The notes: a model not told the origin generated them from the sequence alone. A DNA stretch of 64,000 nt from Pseudomonas umsongensis (GCF_002236105.1 NZ_NIWU01000002.1:806001-870000), one strand, 5' to 3'. Counted from the stretch's first letter, positions 52,876-62,639 are shown. Translations and numbers: made by a program.

Positions 52876-53684
52876 GGGTCAGTGATCCTGAGTGTGGAAG
52901 TGTCGACTGCGGTGAGAAATTCGAGCAGCGTCTGGTTGAAGCGTTCGGGCTGGTCCAGCGGGGTAGCGTGACGCGAATCGGCGATCACGGCCAGCCGCGC
53001 ATTCGGCAGCAGCCTGACGTAGTTTTCCTTCAGCGCGACCGGCGTGTAGTCACGGTCGGCGCTGACGATGAGGGTTGGACAGGAAATCCTCGAAAGTCGT
53101 TCCTGCACCCCCCAGCCAACAATGGCATCGAAGCTGGCGAGATAAGCATGTTTGTCGTTTTTTGCCCAGCGCTCGGCCATCTTTTGTCGCAAATCAGCCT
53201 GTTCTGGCTTGGGGAACAGTTTGCCGCCCAGGGCTTTGCCGATGCGGTGAAGGCTGAGTACGCGCATCAGGCTCCAGCGCTTGAACCACTGCCAATAATC
53301 GTCGCGGGTGTGCAACTTGACCTCGGGTGCGCTATTGACGATGCACAGGCTCTTAAGCAATTGCGGCTGGTCCACGCCCAGCTGAAAGCCGATCATGCCC
53401 CCCATCGACAATCCTACGTAATGCACGGGCTCCAGGTTCAGGTGCTCGATCAGTGCCACCAGGTCGGCGCTGAACCCGGCGATGCTGTAGCGCTCGCGGG
53501 GTTTGTCGGAGCGCCCGTGACCGCGTACATCCGGGACGATCACCCGGTAGCGGGCGGCCAGCGCCGGGATCTGTTCTTCCCAGTCGAGGGTACTGGAACC
53601 CAGGCCGTGGACCAGCAGCAACGGCGTGCCGTGGCCATATTCCTCGTAGTGCAGGTTGCAACCTTCGTGTTCGAAATAGGCCAT
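52869..53684 (-). CDS. Alpha/beta hydrolase
   Basis: 271 residues. [17 protein letters not shown] (~22-38) is the oxyanion-hole region; the nucleophile is Ser in [11 protein letters not shown] (~93); Asp is in [11 protein letters not shown] and His in [13 protein letters not shown]. No signal peptide. The fold covers esterases, lactonases and haloperoxidases, so no substrate is assigned. Lies 14 bp after the LysR gene's stop and is coupled to ppiA. Confidence 0.85.
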   Translation of the reverse strand: MAYFEHEGCNLHYEEYGHGTPLLLVHGLGSSTLDWEEQIPALAARYRVIVPDVRGHGRSDKPRERYSIAGFSADLVALIEHLNLEPVHYVGLSMGGMIGFQLGVDQPQLLKSLCIVNSAPEVKLHTRDDYWQWFKRWSLMRVLSLHRIGKALGGKLFPKPEQADLRQKMAERWAKNDKHAYLASFDAIVGWGVQERLSRISCPTLIVSADRDYTPVALKENYVRLLPNARLAVIADSRHATPLDQPERFNQTLLEFLTAVDTSTLRITDPC

Positions 53685-53698
53685 GCATTACCTCCGTG

Positions 53699-54622
53699 TC
53701 AGGCTTGTTCTGGGGCGGCGAACGGTGCGTCCAGGGGTGCAGTGTCGAATGTGCGCAGCAGCTCGACAAGAATCTGCGTCGCCGGGCCGAGCGGTTTTTC
53801 CTTGTTCGAATACAGGTAAAAGCTCGGGTTGCGGCTGCCGCCCTGGTCCAACGGTAGCACCTTGAGCGTACCTTCCTTGAGTTCGCGTTCGATCATGTGC
53901 CTTGGCAACCAGGCGAACCCCAGGCCGCTGCCGACAAAAGTGGCGGCGGTGGCCAGGCTGCCGACGGTCCAGCGTTGTTCGGCACCGAGCCAGCCGACGT
54001 CCCGTGGTTGCTGGCGCCCGGAGTCGCGGATAACTACTTGCAGCTGGCTTTCCAGGTCCTGGAAATTCAGTTCGCGGTTGAGGCGGTGCAGGGGATGTTC
54101 CGGATGCGCGACCGCGACGAACTCGACATCGCTCAATTCCGCGCCCAGGTAACCGGGAATGCTGAAACTGCTGATGGCCAGGTCGGCCACGCCTTCGAGC
54201 AGGACCTCCTCCACACCCGACAGCACCTCTTCGCGCAGACGCACGCGACAGCCGCGGCTTTGCGGCATGAACGCGGTCAGCGCGCGGACCAGGCGGGCGC
54301 TCGGGTAGGCGGCATCGACCACCAGGCGCACTTCGGCTTCCCAGCCTTGCTCCATGTGATGGGCCAGGTCTTCGAGCTGACTGGCCTGTTTCACCAGTTG
54401 CCGGGAGCGGCGCAGCAACACGCCGCCAGCCTCGGTGAGTACCGCTTTGCGCCCGTCGATGCGCAACAACGGCACGCCGAGCTGGTCTTGCATGCGCGCC
54501 ACGGTGTAGCTGACCGACGATTGCGAGCGGTGCAGCGCTTCGGCGGCCTGGGCGAAACCGCCGTGGTCGACCACGGCTTGAAGCGTTCGCCATTGATCAA
54601 GGGTCACGCGGGGCGCTTTCAT
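53699..54622 (-). CDS. LysR family regulator
   Basis: 307 residues. N-terminal helix-turn-helix ALHRSQSSVSYTVARMQDQLG (~30-50) and a sensor domain to ~290. It is upstream of the hydrolase gene on the same strand and divergent from a small exported-protein gene with azoR beyond. Either side could be its target. TTATCGATTGGTTATA in the azoR promoter region (~55034) fits T-N11-A, but this is weak. Confidence 0.86.
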   Translation of the reverse strand: MKAPRVTLDQWRTLQAVVDHGGFAQAAEALHRSQSSVSYTVARMQDQLGVPLLRIDGRKAVLTEAGGVLLRRSRQLVKQASQLEDLAHHMEQGWEAEVRLVVDAAYPSARLVRALTAFMPQSRGCRVRLREEVLSGVEEVLLEGVADLAISSFSIPGYLGAELSDVEFVAVAHPEHPLHRLNRELNFQDLESQLQVVIRDSGRQQPRDVGWLGAEQRWTVGSLATAATFVGSGLGFAWLPRHMIERELKEGTLKVLPLDQGGSRNPSFYLYSNKEKPLGPATQILVELLRTFDTAPLDAPFAAPEQA

Positions 54623-54672
54623 GATGGGCTCCTGTTGTCCTAAGCTGCGCAGTTCTTATTGGAGACTGCTGA

Positions 54673-54987
54673 ATGAAAAAAATCTGTTCTTTGTTGCTGG
54701 CGATGCTGCCAATGACTGCGTTTGCTTATCCGATCGACGTACAAAAAGAGCTCAATGGACTGAAGATCGACTACACCACCTATGCCTCCGATTACGACAT
54801 GGGCTCGATCACCGTGAACAACTACGGCGACACCGCTGCCGAATGCTCGGTGGTGTTTCGCAACGGTCCTGAATCGCCAAAGACTCGCAGGGTCAACTTG
54901 GACGCGGGTAAGAGCGCGGATCTTTCAGCCAAGTTCAACCGCAAGATCATCAAGCTGTACATCACCATGACCTGCAAGCCGAAATGA
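54673..54987 (+). CDS. Small periplasmic protein of unknown function
   Basis: 104 residues with a signal peptide (KKICSLLLAMLPMTAFA, ~18). The mature part has two cysteines (~57, AAECSVVF, and ~101, MTCKPK) that could pair, and predicted beta-strands (SITVNNYGDTAAEC). No family is recognised with certainty. GGAG lies eight bases before the ATG. Divergent from the LysR gene. Confidence 0.72.
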   Translation: MKKICSLLLAMLPMTAFAYPIDVQKELNGLKIDYTTYASDYDMGSITVNNYGDTAAECSVVFRNGPESPKTRRVNLDAGKSADLSAKFNRKIIKLYITMTCKPK

Positions 54988-55137
54988 CCTCCAGCGGAGC
55001 ACGCGAATTGCCGATGCTCCGCTTATAAACGAAATTATCGATTGGTTATAGCAGTTATTTGCGCTTTTTCATCGATATGACTCTGTTTAACCTTCACTCC
55101 ATCGACTTACAGCATTCTCAGATGGAGCCTACAAACC

Positions 55138-55737
55138 ATGTCCCGCGTTCTGATCATCGAAAGCAGTGCCCGTCAGCAAGACTCGGTTTCCCGTCAACTG
55201 ACCCAGACCTTCATCAGCCAGTGGCAAGCCGCGCACCCCGGCGACCAGATCACCGTTCGCGACCTGGCTGTCAATCCGGTGCCGCATCTGGACATCAACT
55301 TGTTGGGCGGCTGGATGAAGCCCGCTGAGCAACGCAGCGACATCGAACAGCTTTCCCTTGAACGCTCCAACCAGCTGACCGACGAGTTGCTGGCCGCGGA
55401 CGTGCTGGTAATGGCCGCGCCGATGTACAACTTCGCCATCCCGAGCACCCTCAAGGCCTGGCTTGACCATGTGCTGCGTGCCGGCGTCACCTTCAAGTAC
55501 ACCGAAACCGGACCGCAGGGTTTGCTCAGTGGCAAGCGCGCTTATGTACTGACGGCGCGCGGCGGGATCTACGCCGGCAGCACCGCGGATCACCAGGAAC
55601 CCTACCTGCGCCAGGTCATGGGCTTCATCGGCATCCACGACGTGACGTTCATCCACGCCGAAGGCATGAACCTGGGCGGCGACTTCCAGGAGAAAGGCCT
55701 GAACCAGGCGAACGCCAAGCTTTCCCAGGTGGCCTGA
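55138..55737 (+). CDS. azoR: FMN-dependent NADH:azo/quinone reductase
   Basis: 199 residues, flavodoxin-like AzoR family. The FMN phosphate loop is IIESSARQQDSVSRQL (~5-20); MAAPMYNFAIPSTLKAWLDHVLRAG (~92-116) binds FMN; TARGGIYAG (~140-148) is conserved. The enzyme reduces quinones and azo dyes with NADH, protecting against thiol-specific or quinone stress. A strong terminator follows 100 bp downstream. Confidence 0.92.
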   Translation: MSRVLIIESSARQQDSVSRQLTQTFISQWQAAHPGDQITVRDLAVNPVPHLDINLLGGWMKPAEQRSDIEQLSLERSNQLTDELLAADVLVMAAPMYNFAIPSTLKAWLDHVLRAGVTFKYTETGPQGLLSGKRAYVLTARGGIYAGSTADHQEPYLRQVMGFIGIHDVTFIHAEGMNLGGDFQEKGLNQANAKLSQVA

Positions 55738-55846
55738 GCCGTTAATCGCCAGATAATCACTGGATGGTCTAGTGACCTGGCGCGTAACCCTTCAAGCCTG
55801 CACGCGCATCGAACCTCCCTTTGCACTTGTTGCTCCTGAGTGCTCT

Positions 55847-55885
55847 AGCCCGATTGAACGCTTTAGCGAGATCGGGCTTTTTTTT
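55847..55885 (+). terminator. Rho-independent terminator after azoR
   Basis: AGCCCGAT-16 bases-ATCGGGCT followed by seven T residues. Confidence 0.85.
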
Positions 55886-55918
55886 GCCCAGGGTTTTGTG
55901 AACGGACCCATAACCACT

Positions 55919-56402
55919 GTGGGAGCGAGCCTGCTGGCGATTGATCGTTCCCACGCTCTGCGTGGGAATGCCGCCAGGGACGCTCCGCGTTCCACTGACA
56001 ACGCATTAATTGAGCCCTGCGCAGCGGTGATGCGTAGCGTCACAGGAAGCTATGTGTGAGATTTATTGTCGGAGTGCATATCCATTGCTGCGGTAACGGC
56101 GGCTTATGGTTTCGCCCTTACGGCGACTCCCTTTTTCAAACGCCAAAAAGGAAGCAAAAGGCTTTTGCCCCACCACTTGGTGCCTCGCTTAGGCTCGGCA
56201 TGCCCTCACTCCGGCATTGCTCCGTGGGTCGCCGCGATGGGCCATCCCTGGCCCAGCGCGGCTAAACCGGCGTCCTGCCGGTTTCCCCACTGCGCAATGC
56301 CTGCGTTCGGCCATCGTGGTTAACGGGGCGCCTGCGATCAACAGCAAAGCGAGGCGGCCTGACAGCCGACCTGACTTTTTCGGGTGCACCTGGATCTCCT
56401 GC
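55919..56402. repeat. Tandem repeat copy A (~482 bp)
   Basis: First of three head-to-tail copies. Each begins with GGGAGCGAGCCTGCTGGCGA, then the GATCGTTCCCACGC palindrome, then ~400 bp that includes CATATCCATTGCTGCGGTAA, a palindrome ACCGGCGTCCTGCCGGTTT and AGGCGGCCTGACAGCCGACC near the end. Short open frames exist on both strands but are not kept between copies, so the unit is treated as non-coding. Confidence 0.9.
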
Positions 56403-56882
56403 GGGAGCGAGCCTGCTGGCGATTGATCGTTCCCACGCTCTGCGTGGGAATGCCGCCAGGGACGCTCCGCGTTCCACTGACGACGCGTTAATTGAGCCGT
56501 GCGCAACGGTGATGCGAAGCGTCACAGGAAGCTGTATGTGAGATTTATTGTCGGAGTGCATATCCATTGCTGCGGTAACGGCCACCTATGGTTTCGCTTT
56601 TACAGCGACTCCCTTTTCCAAACGCCAAAAAGGAAGCAAAAGGCTTTGCCCCACCACTTGGTGCCTCGCTTAGGCTCGGCATGCCCTCACTCCGGCATTG
56701 CTCCGTGGGTCGCCGCGATGGGCCGTCCCTGGCCCAGCGCGGCTAAACCGGCGTCCTGCCGGTTTCCCCACTGCGCAAGGCCTGCGTTCGGCCATCGTGG
56801 TTAACTGGGCGCCCGCGATCAACAGCAACGCGAGGCGGCCTGACAGCCGACCTGACTTTTGCAGGTGAACCTGGATCCCCTG
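56403..56882. repeat. Tandem repeat copy B (480 bp)
   Basis: Second copy, very close to A. A one-base difference (AGGCTTTTGCCCC in A, AGGCTTTGCCCC here) shifts any reading frame through the unit. It also differs from A at scattered single bases. Confidence 0.9.
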
Positions 56883-57378
56883 TGGGAGCGAGCCTGCTGG
56901 CGATTGATCGTTCCCACGCTCTGCGTGGGAATGCCGCCAGGGACGCTCCGCGTTCCACTGACGACGCATTAATTGAGCCCTGCGCAGCGGTGATGCGTAG
57001 CTCACAGGAAGTCCTTTCTGAAACTTGCTGTCGGAGTACATATCCATTGTTGCGGTAAAGGCCACTTAGGGTTTCGCTCTACAGCGACTCCCTTTTTCAA
57101 ACGCCGGAGTGCCGGCCCAGCAAAAAGGAAGCAAAAGGCTTTGCCCCACCACTCGGTGCCTCGCTTGGGCTCGGCATGCCCTCTCTCCGGCATTGCTCCG
57201 TGGGTCGCGGCGTTGGGCCATCCTTGGCCCAGCGCGGCTAAACCGGCGTCCTGCCGGTTCACCCACTGCGCAACGCCTGCGTTCGGCCATCGTGGTTAAC
57301 GGGGCGCCCGCGATCAACAGCAAAGCGAGGCGGCCATAAAGCCGACCTGACTGTTACGGGTGTACCTGGATCCCCTGT
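56883..57378. repeat. Tandem repeat copy C (496 bp)
   Basis: Third copy, the most diverged. It has a 16-base insertion (GGAGTGCCGGCCCAGC) at ~57105-57120, many more substitutions in its 5' third, and a change of GACAGCC to ATAAAGCC near its end. It runs into the inverted pair at 57374. Confidence 0.88.
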
Positions 57379-57464
57379 GGGAGCCTGCTCGCGATGACTG
57401 AGTGTCAGACGGCATCGATGTTGCCTGTAATACCGCTATCGCGAGCAGGCTCGCTCCCACAGGG
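57374..57464. repeat. REP inverted pair ending the tandem block
   Basis: CCTGTGGGAGCCTGCTCGCG on the left and ATCGCGAGCAGGCTCGCTCC on the right. The left arm lacks GAGC compared with the right arm. Confidence 0.85.
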
Positions 57465-57538
57465 TTTTTGTATCGTTTGACTGTTCGCGATCCCCGTCAA
57501 AACCCGCTATCTTCGCCGCCATTCGAAACGAGGCGAGC

Positions 57539-58405
57539 ATGGGCTATCTACTTTTTGTCACGCTGATCCAGGCGTTTTCCTTCAGTCTGATCGGCGAGTA
57601 CCTGGCCGGTCATGTCGACAGTTACTTCGCGGTGCTGATACGCGTGCTGTTGGCGGGGCTGGTGTTTATCCCGCTGACCCGCTGGCGCTCGGTGGAACCG
57701 GCCTTCATGCGCGGCATGCTGCTGATTGGCGCCCTGCAATTCGGTGTGACCTACGTCTGCCTGTACCTGAGCTTTCGCGTGCTGACAGTACCGGAAGTGC
57801 TGCTGTTCACCATCCTCACGCCACTGCACGTGACCCTGATCGAAGACGCGTTGAACCGTCGCTTCAACCCCTGGGCCCTGATCGCGGCACTGGTGGCGGT
57901 GGCGGGGGCCGCGGTGATTCGCTTCGACCGGATCAACCCGGACTTCTTCATGGGTTTCCTGCTGCTGCAACTGGCCAACTTCACCTACGCGGCCGGACAG
58001 GTGCTCTACAAACATCTGGTCGCACGTCACCCCAGCGACTTGCCACATTACCGGCGTTTTGGCTATTTCTACCTGGGCGCATTGGCGGTGGCATTGCCGG
58101 CGTTCCTGCTGTTCGGCAAACAGAACTTCCTGCCTGAAGCACCGCTGCAATGGGCGGTGCTGTTGTTCCTCGGCCTTGTCTCGACCGCGTTGGGGCTGTA
58201 CTGGTGGAACAAGGGCGCGTGCCTGGTGAATGGCGGGACGCTGGCGGTGATGAACAACTTGCATGTGCCAGTGGGGTTGCTGATCAATCTGTTGATCTGG
58301 AATCAGCATGAAGAATTGGGACGATTGTTGCTCGGTGGTTCGGTGATCTTGATGGCTGTGTGGATCAGCCGGTTGGGTGTACGCCAACCAGCCATCGCGC
58401 ACTGA
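57539..58405 (+). CDS. EamA/DMT family transporter
   Basis: 288 residues with ten membrane segments. The first repeat starts with LFVTLIQAFSFSLIGEYLAGHVDSYFAVLIRVLLAG; the second ends with GLVSTALGLYWWNKGACLVNGGTLAVMNN (~214-242), a pattern seen in the carboxylate/amino acid/amine branch. Third DMT exporter in the window and not closely similar to the other two. Substrate unknown. Confidence 0.85.
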   Translation: MGYLLFVTLIQAFSFSLIGEYLAGHVDSYFAVLIRVLLAGLVFIPLTRWRSVEPAFMRGMLLIGALQFGVTYVCLYLSFRVLTVPEVLLFTILTPLHVTLIEDALNRRFNPWALIAALVAVAGAAVIRFDRINPDFFMGFLLLQLANFTYAAGQVLYKHLVARHPSDLPHYRRFGYFYLGALAVALPAFLLFGKQNFLPEAPLQWAVLLFLGLVSTALGLYWWNKGACLVNGGTLAVMNNLHVPVGLLINLLIWNQHEELGRLLLGGSVILMAVWISRLGVRQPAIAH

Positions 58406-58584
58406 TCCGTCGGATTGCGCAAACGGCCGTCTATCATTCTAGCGTGCGCCTTTAAATCGACCGATTGAGAAAACAGAACCTCGTTGTTTTTTTATAGGGC
58501 ACTGTATGTGCCGCGTCCAAGGAATCGAGCGCACACAAACTCAACAATTACCGCATTTCCGCCAAGTGTAGGTGAGACAAGAAA

Positions 58585-60228
58585 ATGGCCAAAGCTGCCG
58601 ATGTGGTTGTGCAATGCCTGGAAAGTGAAGGCGTCGAGTATGTATTCGGCATTCCTGGCGAGGAAAACCTTGACCTGCTTGAATCCCTACGCAAGTCGAC
58701 GATCAAGCTTGTGCTCACGCGTCACGAGCAATCCGCCGGCTTCATGGCCGCCACCTACGGCCGCCTCACGGGTAAGACTGGCGTCAGTCTTTCCACCCTC
58801 GGCCCTGGTGCGACGAATCTGGTGACGGCCAGCGCGTACGCCTATCTGGGCGGCATGCCCATGATGATGATTACGGGTCAGAAGCCGATCAAGAAGTCCA
58901 AGCAAGGCCGTTTTCAGATCATTGATGTGTGCGGCATGATGGCGCCGATTACCAAGTACACCCACCAGTTCGCCTCGGCAGACAACATCCCGGCGCGGAT
59001 GCGTGAAGCGTTTCGCCTCGCTGAAGAGGAAAAGCCCGGAGCCGTCCACCTGGAACTGCCGGAAGATATCGCCGCCGAGCAAACCGATAGCATGCCGATG
59101 CCGCGGAGCTTGCATCGCCGTCCATTGGCCGAGCACAAGGCTGTCGAGGCTGCTGTCGAGAAGTTGCAGAACGCTCGCAGTCCAATCCTGGTGATTGGCG
59201 CAGGTGCCAACCGCAAAATGACCGCCAAGGTTTTGAAGCAACTGATCGACGATACCGGCATTCCCTTTATCACCACCCAGATGGGCAAGGGCGTGGTTGA
59301 TGAGCGCCACCCGCGCTTTCTCGGCAATGCCGCGTTGTCGTCGGGAGACTTCGTGCACCGCGCCGTCGAGGCTGCCGACCTGATTGTCAACATCGGCCAC
59401 GATGTGATCGAGAAGCCGCCATTCTTCATGGTGCGTGGCGGCACCGAAGTCATCCACATCAACTTCCGCTCTGCTGAAGTCGATGCCGTGTATTTCCCGC
59501 AGATTGAAGTCATTGGCGATATCGCCAACGCCGTCTGGCAGATCGGCGAAGCGCTGAACGATACCAGCCATTGGGATTTCACACGGCTGATGGCGATTCG
59601 TGATGCGAACGAAGCCCAGATCATCGAAGGGGCGGACGACAACAGGTTCCCGGTCTACCCACAGCGCCTGGTTGCCGACATTCGTCGCGTGTTGCCTTCT
59701 GAAGGTATCGTTGCCCTGGACAATGGCATCTACAAGATCTGGTTTGCCCGCAACTACAAGGCTCACAAGCCCAACACCGTGCTGCTGGACAACGCGCTGG
59801 CGACCATGGGGGCGGGTCTGCCTTCCGCCATGGCCGCGCATTTGGTGTACCCGGATCGTCCGGTGATCTCCGTGTGTGGGGACGGCGGTTTCATGATGAA
59901 CAGCCAGGAGTTGGAGACAGCGGTTCGCCTGAACATGAATTTGACCGTGGTGATCCTGCGGGACGACGGCTACGGCATGATCCGCTGGAAGCAGGCGAAC
60001 ATGGGCTTTACCGATTTCGGCCTGGATTACGGTAACCCGGACTTCGTTAAATACGCCGAGGCCTATGGCGCCAATGGTCACCGCGTGGAGAGCGCCGAGG
60101 GTTTCCTGCCGCTGCTGGAACACTGTGTCAAGACACCCGGTGTGCATGTGATCGACTGTCCTGTCGATTACAGCGAAAACGACCGCATACTGAACATGGA
60201 GTTGCGCCAGCGTAGCGCGGCCATTTGA
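58585..60228 (+). CDS. Acetolactate synthase large-subunit type ThDP enzyme
   Basis: 547 residues. Catalytic Glu48 is in LTRHEQSAGFMAA; the ThDP-Mg motif is GDGGFMMNSQELETAV (~432-447) with NLTVVILRDDGYGMIRWKQ. The middle domain (~190-330) is the usual FAD-like fold. No regulatory small subunit (ilvN/ilvH) adjoins it, so it resembles the stand-alone AlsS-type enzymes that make acetolactate from pyruvate, for acetoin or another product. The anabolic IlvB role is less likely. A 179-bp gap precedes it. Confidence 0.87.
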   Translation: MAKAADVVVQCLESEGVEYVFGIPGEENLDLLESLRKSTIKLVLTRHEQSAGFMAATYGRLTGKTGVSLSTLGPGATNLVTASAYAYLGGMPMMMITGQKPIKKSKQGRFQIIDVCGMMAPITKYTHQFASADNIPARMREAFRLAEEEKPGAVHLELPEDIAAEQTDSMPMPRSLHRRPLAEHKAVEAAVEKLQNARSPILVIGAGANRKMTAKVLKQLIDDTGIPFITTQMGKGVVDERHPRFLGNAALSSGDFVHRAVEAADLIVNIGHDVIEKPPFFMVRGGTEVIHINFRSAEVDAVYFPQIEVIGDIANAVWQIGEALNDTSHWDFTRLMAIRDANEAQIIEGADDNRFPVYPQRLVADIRRVLPSEGIVALDNGIYKIWFARNYKAHKPNTVLLDNALATMGAGLPSAMAAHLVYPDRPVISVCGDGGFMMNSQELETAVRLNMNLTVVILRDDGYGMIRWKQANMGFTDFGLDYGNPDFVKYAEAYGANGHRVESAEGFLPLLEHCVKTPGVHVIDCPVDYSENDRILNMELRQRSAAI

Positions 60229-60320
60229 TTTCGCAGCAAGATTTTTTGACGGGCTCGTATACCTGATCGCGAGCATAGGCGGGCGCAGGCTGAAGCATTG
60301 AAGTCCTGGCAGGTGCAAAT

Positions 60321-60347
60321 ACAAAAGGGCCCTTCAAGGGCCCTTTT
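60321..60347. terminator. Bidirectional terminator between convergent genes
   Basis: ACAAAAGGGCCC-TTCAA-GGGCCCTTTT. A-tract and T-tract flank the stem, so it can end both the acetolactate synthase and the YcaC transcripts. Confidence 0.88.
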
Positions 60348-60378
60348 GGCGTATGCGTTGTCTGAACTCAATGGCCAA

Positions 60379-61011
60379 TCAAGCCTGGCGCGCTGCCATT
60401 GCCGAGTAGCTGTTCATCAGGTTGCGGTAGTTCGGGATGCGCTGGGACAACAGGTTGCCCAGGCCTTCAATGTCGTTGCGCCAGTCACCCTGCAATTCGC
60501 AAGCGACCGAGAACCAGTTCATCATTTGCGCCCCGGCCTGGGTCATACGGTTCCAGGCTGCCTGTTGTACGGTGGAGTTGAAGGTGCCGGAAGAATCAGT
60601 GACTACGAACACTTCAAACCCTTCTGCGAGGGCAGACAACGTTGGGAAGGTCACGCAGACGTCAGTCACCACACCGGCGATGATCAGTTGCTTGCGACCG
60701 GTCGCCTTGATGGCCTTGACGAAGTCTTCGTTGTCCCAGGCGTTGATCTGGCCAGGTCGGGCTATGTAGGGCGCGTCCGGGAACATTTCCTTGAGTTCGG
60801 GTACCAGTGGGCCATTGGGGCCTTGTTCAAAGCTGGTGGTGAGGATGGTGGGTAGCTCGAAGAATTTTGCCACGTCGGCCAGTGCCAGTACGTTGTTCTT
60901 GAACTCGTTGGGCGAAAAGTCTTGAACCAGGGAAATCAGGCCAGTCTGGTGGTCAATCAACAAAACTACGGCGTCGTCTTTGTTCAGGCGGTTGTAGGTA
61001 GCGTTGCTCAT
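60379..61011 (-). CDS. ycaC: YcaC-like isochorismatase-family hydrolase
   Basis: 210 residues. Asp20 (LLIDHQTGL) and the nucleophile Cys119 (AGVVTDVCVTFP) are in place, with TSFEQGPNGPLVPELKEMFPDAPYIARPGQINAWDN closely matching E. coli YcaC over the middle of the protein. YcaC forms octamers; its substrate is unknown. The ATG at 61011 fits YcaC; the frame is open further upstream without resemblance. Convergent with the acetolactate synthase gene. Confidence 0.9.
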   Translation of the reverse strand: MSNATYNRLNKDDAVVLLIDHQTGLISLVQDFSPNEFKNNVLALADVAKFFELPTILTTSFEQGPNGPLVPELKEMFPDAPYIARPGQINAWDNEDFVKAIKATGRKQLIIAGVVTDVCVTFPTLSALAEGFEVFVVTDSSGTFNSTVQQAAWNRMTQAGAQMMNWFSVACELQGDWRNDIEGLGNLLSQRIPNYRNLMNSYSAMAARQA

Positions 61012-61148
61012 GATGAAATCCTTTCGAGGTAGGTGAGTGGCGTCGTTCAACATGAGCACAGATTAGGGTTTGCGATGAGGCAGAAAAAGCCGGTGAAAAG
61101 CGTTTAACTGTCAACCTGGAAGAGACAATCTGGACAGGGTTTGCGTTG

Positions 61149-62447
61149 CTACATAACGTGTTTTTCGGCCTCCGGCATGTGGCTCGCGCCCAGCACCGCT
61201 GGCAACAGCCCGGCCCGCAAATCCCCGCCACTCGGCTGCTGATAAAGGCTCAAGCCAAACTCCGGCAACACCGCCAGCAGGTAATCGAAAATATCCCCCT
61301 GGATCCGCTCGTAATCGGCCCACGCCGTGGTGCGGGTGAAGCAGTAGATTTCCAGCGGAATACCTTGGGCCGTGGTCTGCATTTGTCGAACCATGCAGGT
61401 CATATTCGGCTGAATCTCTGGGTGACTCTTGAGATACGCCAGCGCATAAGCGCGAAATGTGCCGATATTGGTCATGCGCCGGCGGTTGGCCGACATCGCC
61501 GCGACATTGCCCTGGGCTTCGTTCCAGGCCTTGAGTTCGGCCTGTTTACGGCTGATGTAGTCGGTCAGCAGGTGTACCTGGGACAGCCTCAGTTCCTCGT
61601 CATCGCGGATGAACCGCACGCCACTGGCGTCGATGAACAGGCTGCGCTTGATCCGCCGGCCGCCGGACTGCTGCATGCCGCGCCAGTTCTTGAATGATTC
61701 GGACATCAGGCGCCAGGTCGGGATCGAAACGATGGTCTTGTCGAAATTCTGCACCTTGACCGTATGCAGCGTGATGTCGACGACATCGCCATCGGCACCG
61801 ACCTGTGGCATCTCGATCCAGTCGCCGACCCGTAGCATGTCGTTGCTGGTCAACTGCACGCTGGCGACGAACGACAGCAGGGTGTCCTTGTAGACCAACA
61901 GGATTACCGCCGACATGGCGCCCAGGCCCGACAGCAGCAACAGCGGCGAACGGTCGATCAATGTGGCGACGATGATGATCGCGCCAAACACGTACAACAC
62001 CATTTTCGCCAGTTGCACATAGCCCTTGATCGAGCGGGTGCGGGCGTGTTCGGTGCGGGCGTAGATGTCCAGCAGGGCATTGAGCAGGGCCGTGATCGAC
62101 AGCAGCAGGAACAGAATTGTGAACGCCAGTGCCACGTTGCCGAGGAAGACCATCGCGGTTTTGCTCAGCTCCGGTACCAGGTGCAGGCCGAACTGGATGA
62201 CCAGCGACGGTGTGATCTGTGCCAAGCGTTGGAACACCTTATTGTGACGCAAGTCGTTGATCCAGTGCAGCGCCGGCTGGCGGCCGAGGATTTTGCTGGC
62301 GTGCAGGATCAGGTAGCGCGCCACTCGTCCGAGGACCAGGGCAATGACCAGCAACACCACCAGTGCCAGGCTGGCATGCACGAGCGGGTGCTGGTCAAGG
62401 GCACCCCAGAGGTCTTGGGCATTGAGCCAGAGCTGTTTGATATCCAT
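61149..62447 (-). CDS. Mechanosensitive ion channel, YbdG-like MscS family
   Basis: 432 residues. About five membrane segments (~22-44, ~75-95, ~103-122, ~145-165 and the pore-lining helix ~170-192), then the MscS beta-domain: TSNDMLRVGDWIEMPQVGADGDVVDITLHTVKVQNFDKTI (~203-242) and SIPTWRLMSESFKNW. The architecture resembles E. coli YbdG, a miniature-conductance channel opened by membrane tension in hypo-osmotic shock. The start ATG at 62447 was taken because upstream frame runs antisense into the helicase gene. Confidence 0.88.
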   Translation of the reverse strand: MDIKQLWLNAQDLWGALDQHPLVHASLALVVLLVIALVLGRVARYLILHASKILGRQPALHWINDLRHNKVFQRLAQITPSLVIQFGLHLVPELSKTAMVFLGNVALAFTILFLLLSITALLNALLDIYARTEHARTRSIKGYVQLAKMVLYVFGAIIIVATLIDRSPLLLLSGLGAMSAVILLVYKDTLLSFVASVQLTSNDMLRVGDWIEMPQVGADGDVVDITLHTVKVQNFDKTIVSIPTWRLMSESFKNWRGMQQSGGRRIKRSLFIDASGVRFIRDDEELRLSQVHLLTDYISRKQAELKAWNEAQGNVAAMSANRRRMTNIGTFRAYALAYLKSHPEIQPNMTCMVRQMQTTAQGIPLEIYCFTRTTAWADYERIQGDIFDYLLAVLPEFGLSLYQQPSGGDLRAGLLPAVLGASHMPEAEKHVM

Positions 62448-62639
62448 GGGCAAAAACGATTCTTTAATGGGACACGGGGGACGATTAGAGCACTTAAGAC
62501 GTTTTGTATGACCGTCGGTGACAAATCGGGCAATAAAAAAACCACTGTTTACCGCCTTTTGTACAAAGAAACTCGGCCTACGCGCTCGAAACCGGTAACC
62601 TATGCAGCTGTTTTTTTGTATTTCTTCGAGGTAGCACCC

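Noticed and set aside
54988..55137. LysR site TTATCGATTGGTTATA before azoR
   Set aside because: T-N11-A patterns are common by chance in AT-rich promoter DNA, and there is no second copy to support it.
55919..57378. Short open frames on both strands in the tandem repeat block (60-130 codons)
   Set aside because: Frames differ between copies because of single-base and 16-base indels, so the shared sequence is not conserved as protein.
55919..57378. Possible CRISPR array
   Set aside because: The repeated unit is ~480 bp with no regular short repeat-spacer pattern, and no cas genes are present.
58687..60324. Open frame of 545 codons on the minus strand opposite acetolactate synthase
   Set aside because: Antisense to a protein with intact ThDP motifs; no domain resemblance of its own.
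62013..62639. N-terminal extension of the DEAD-box helicase
   Set aside because: These codons are antisense to the channel gene. The GTG at 62640 has a ribosome site and gives the normal helicase N-terminus.
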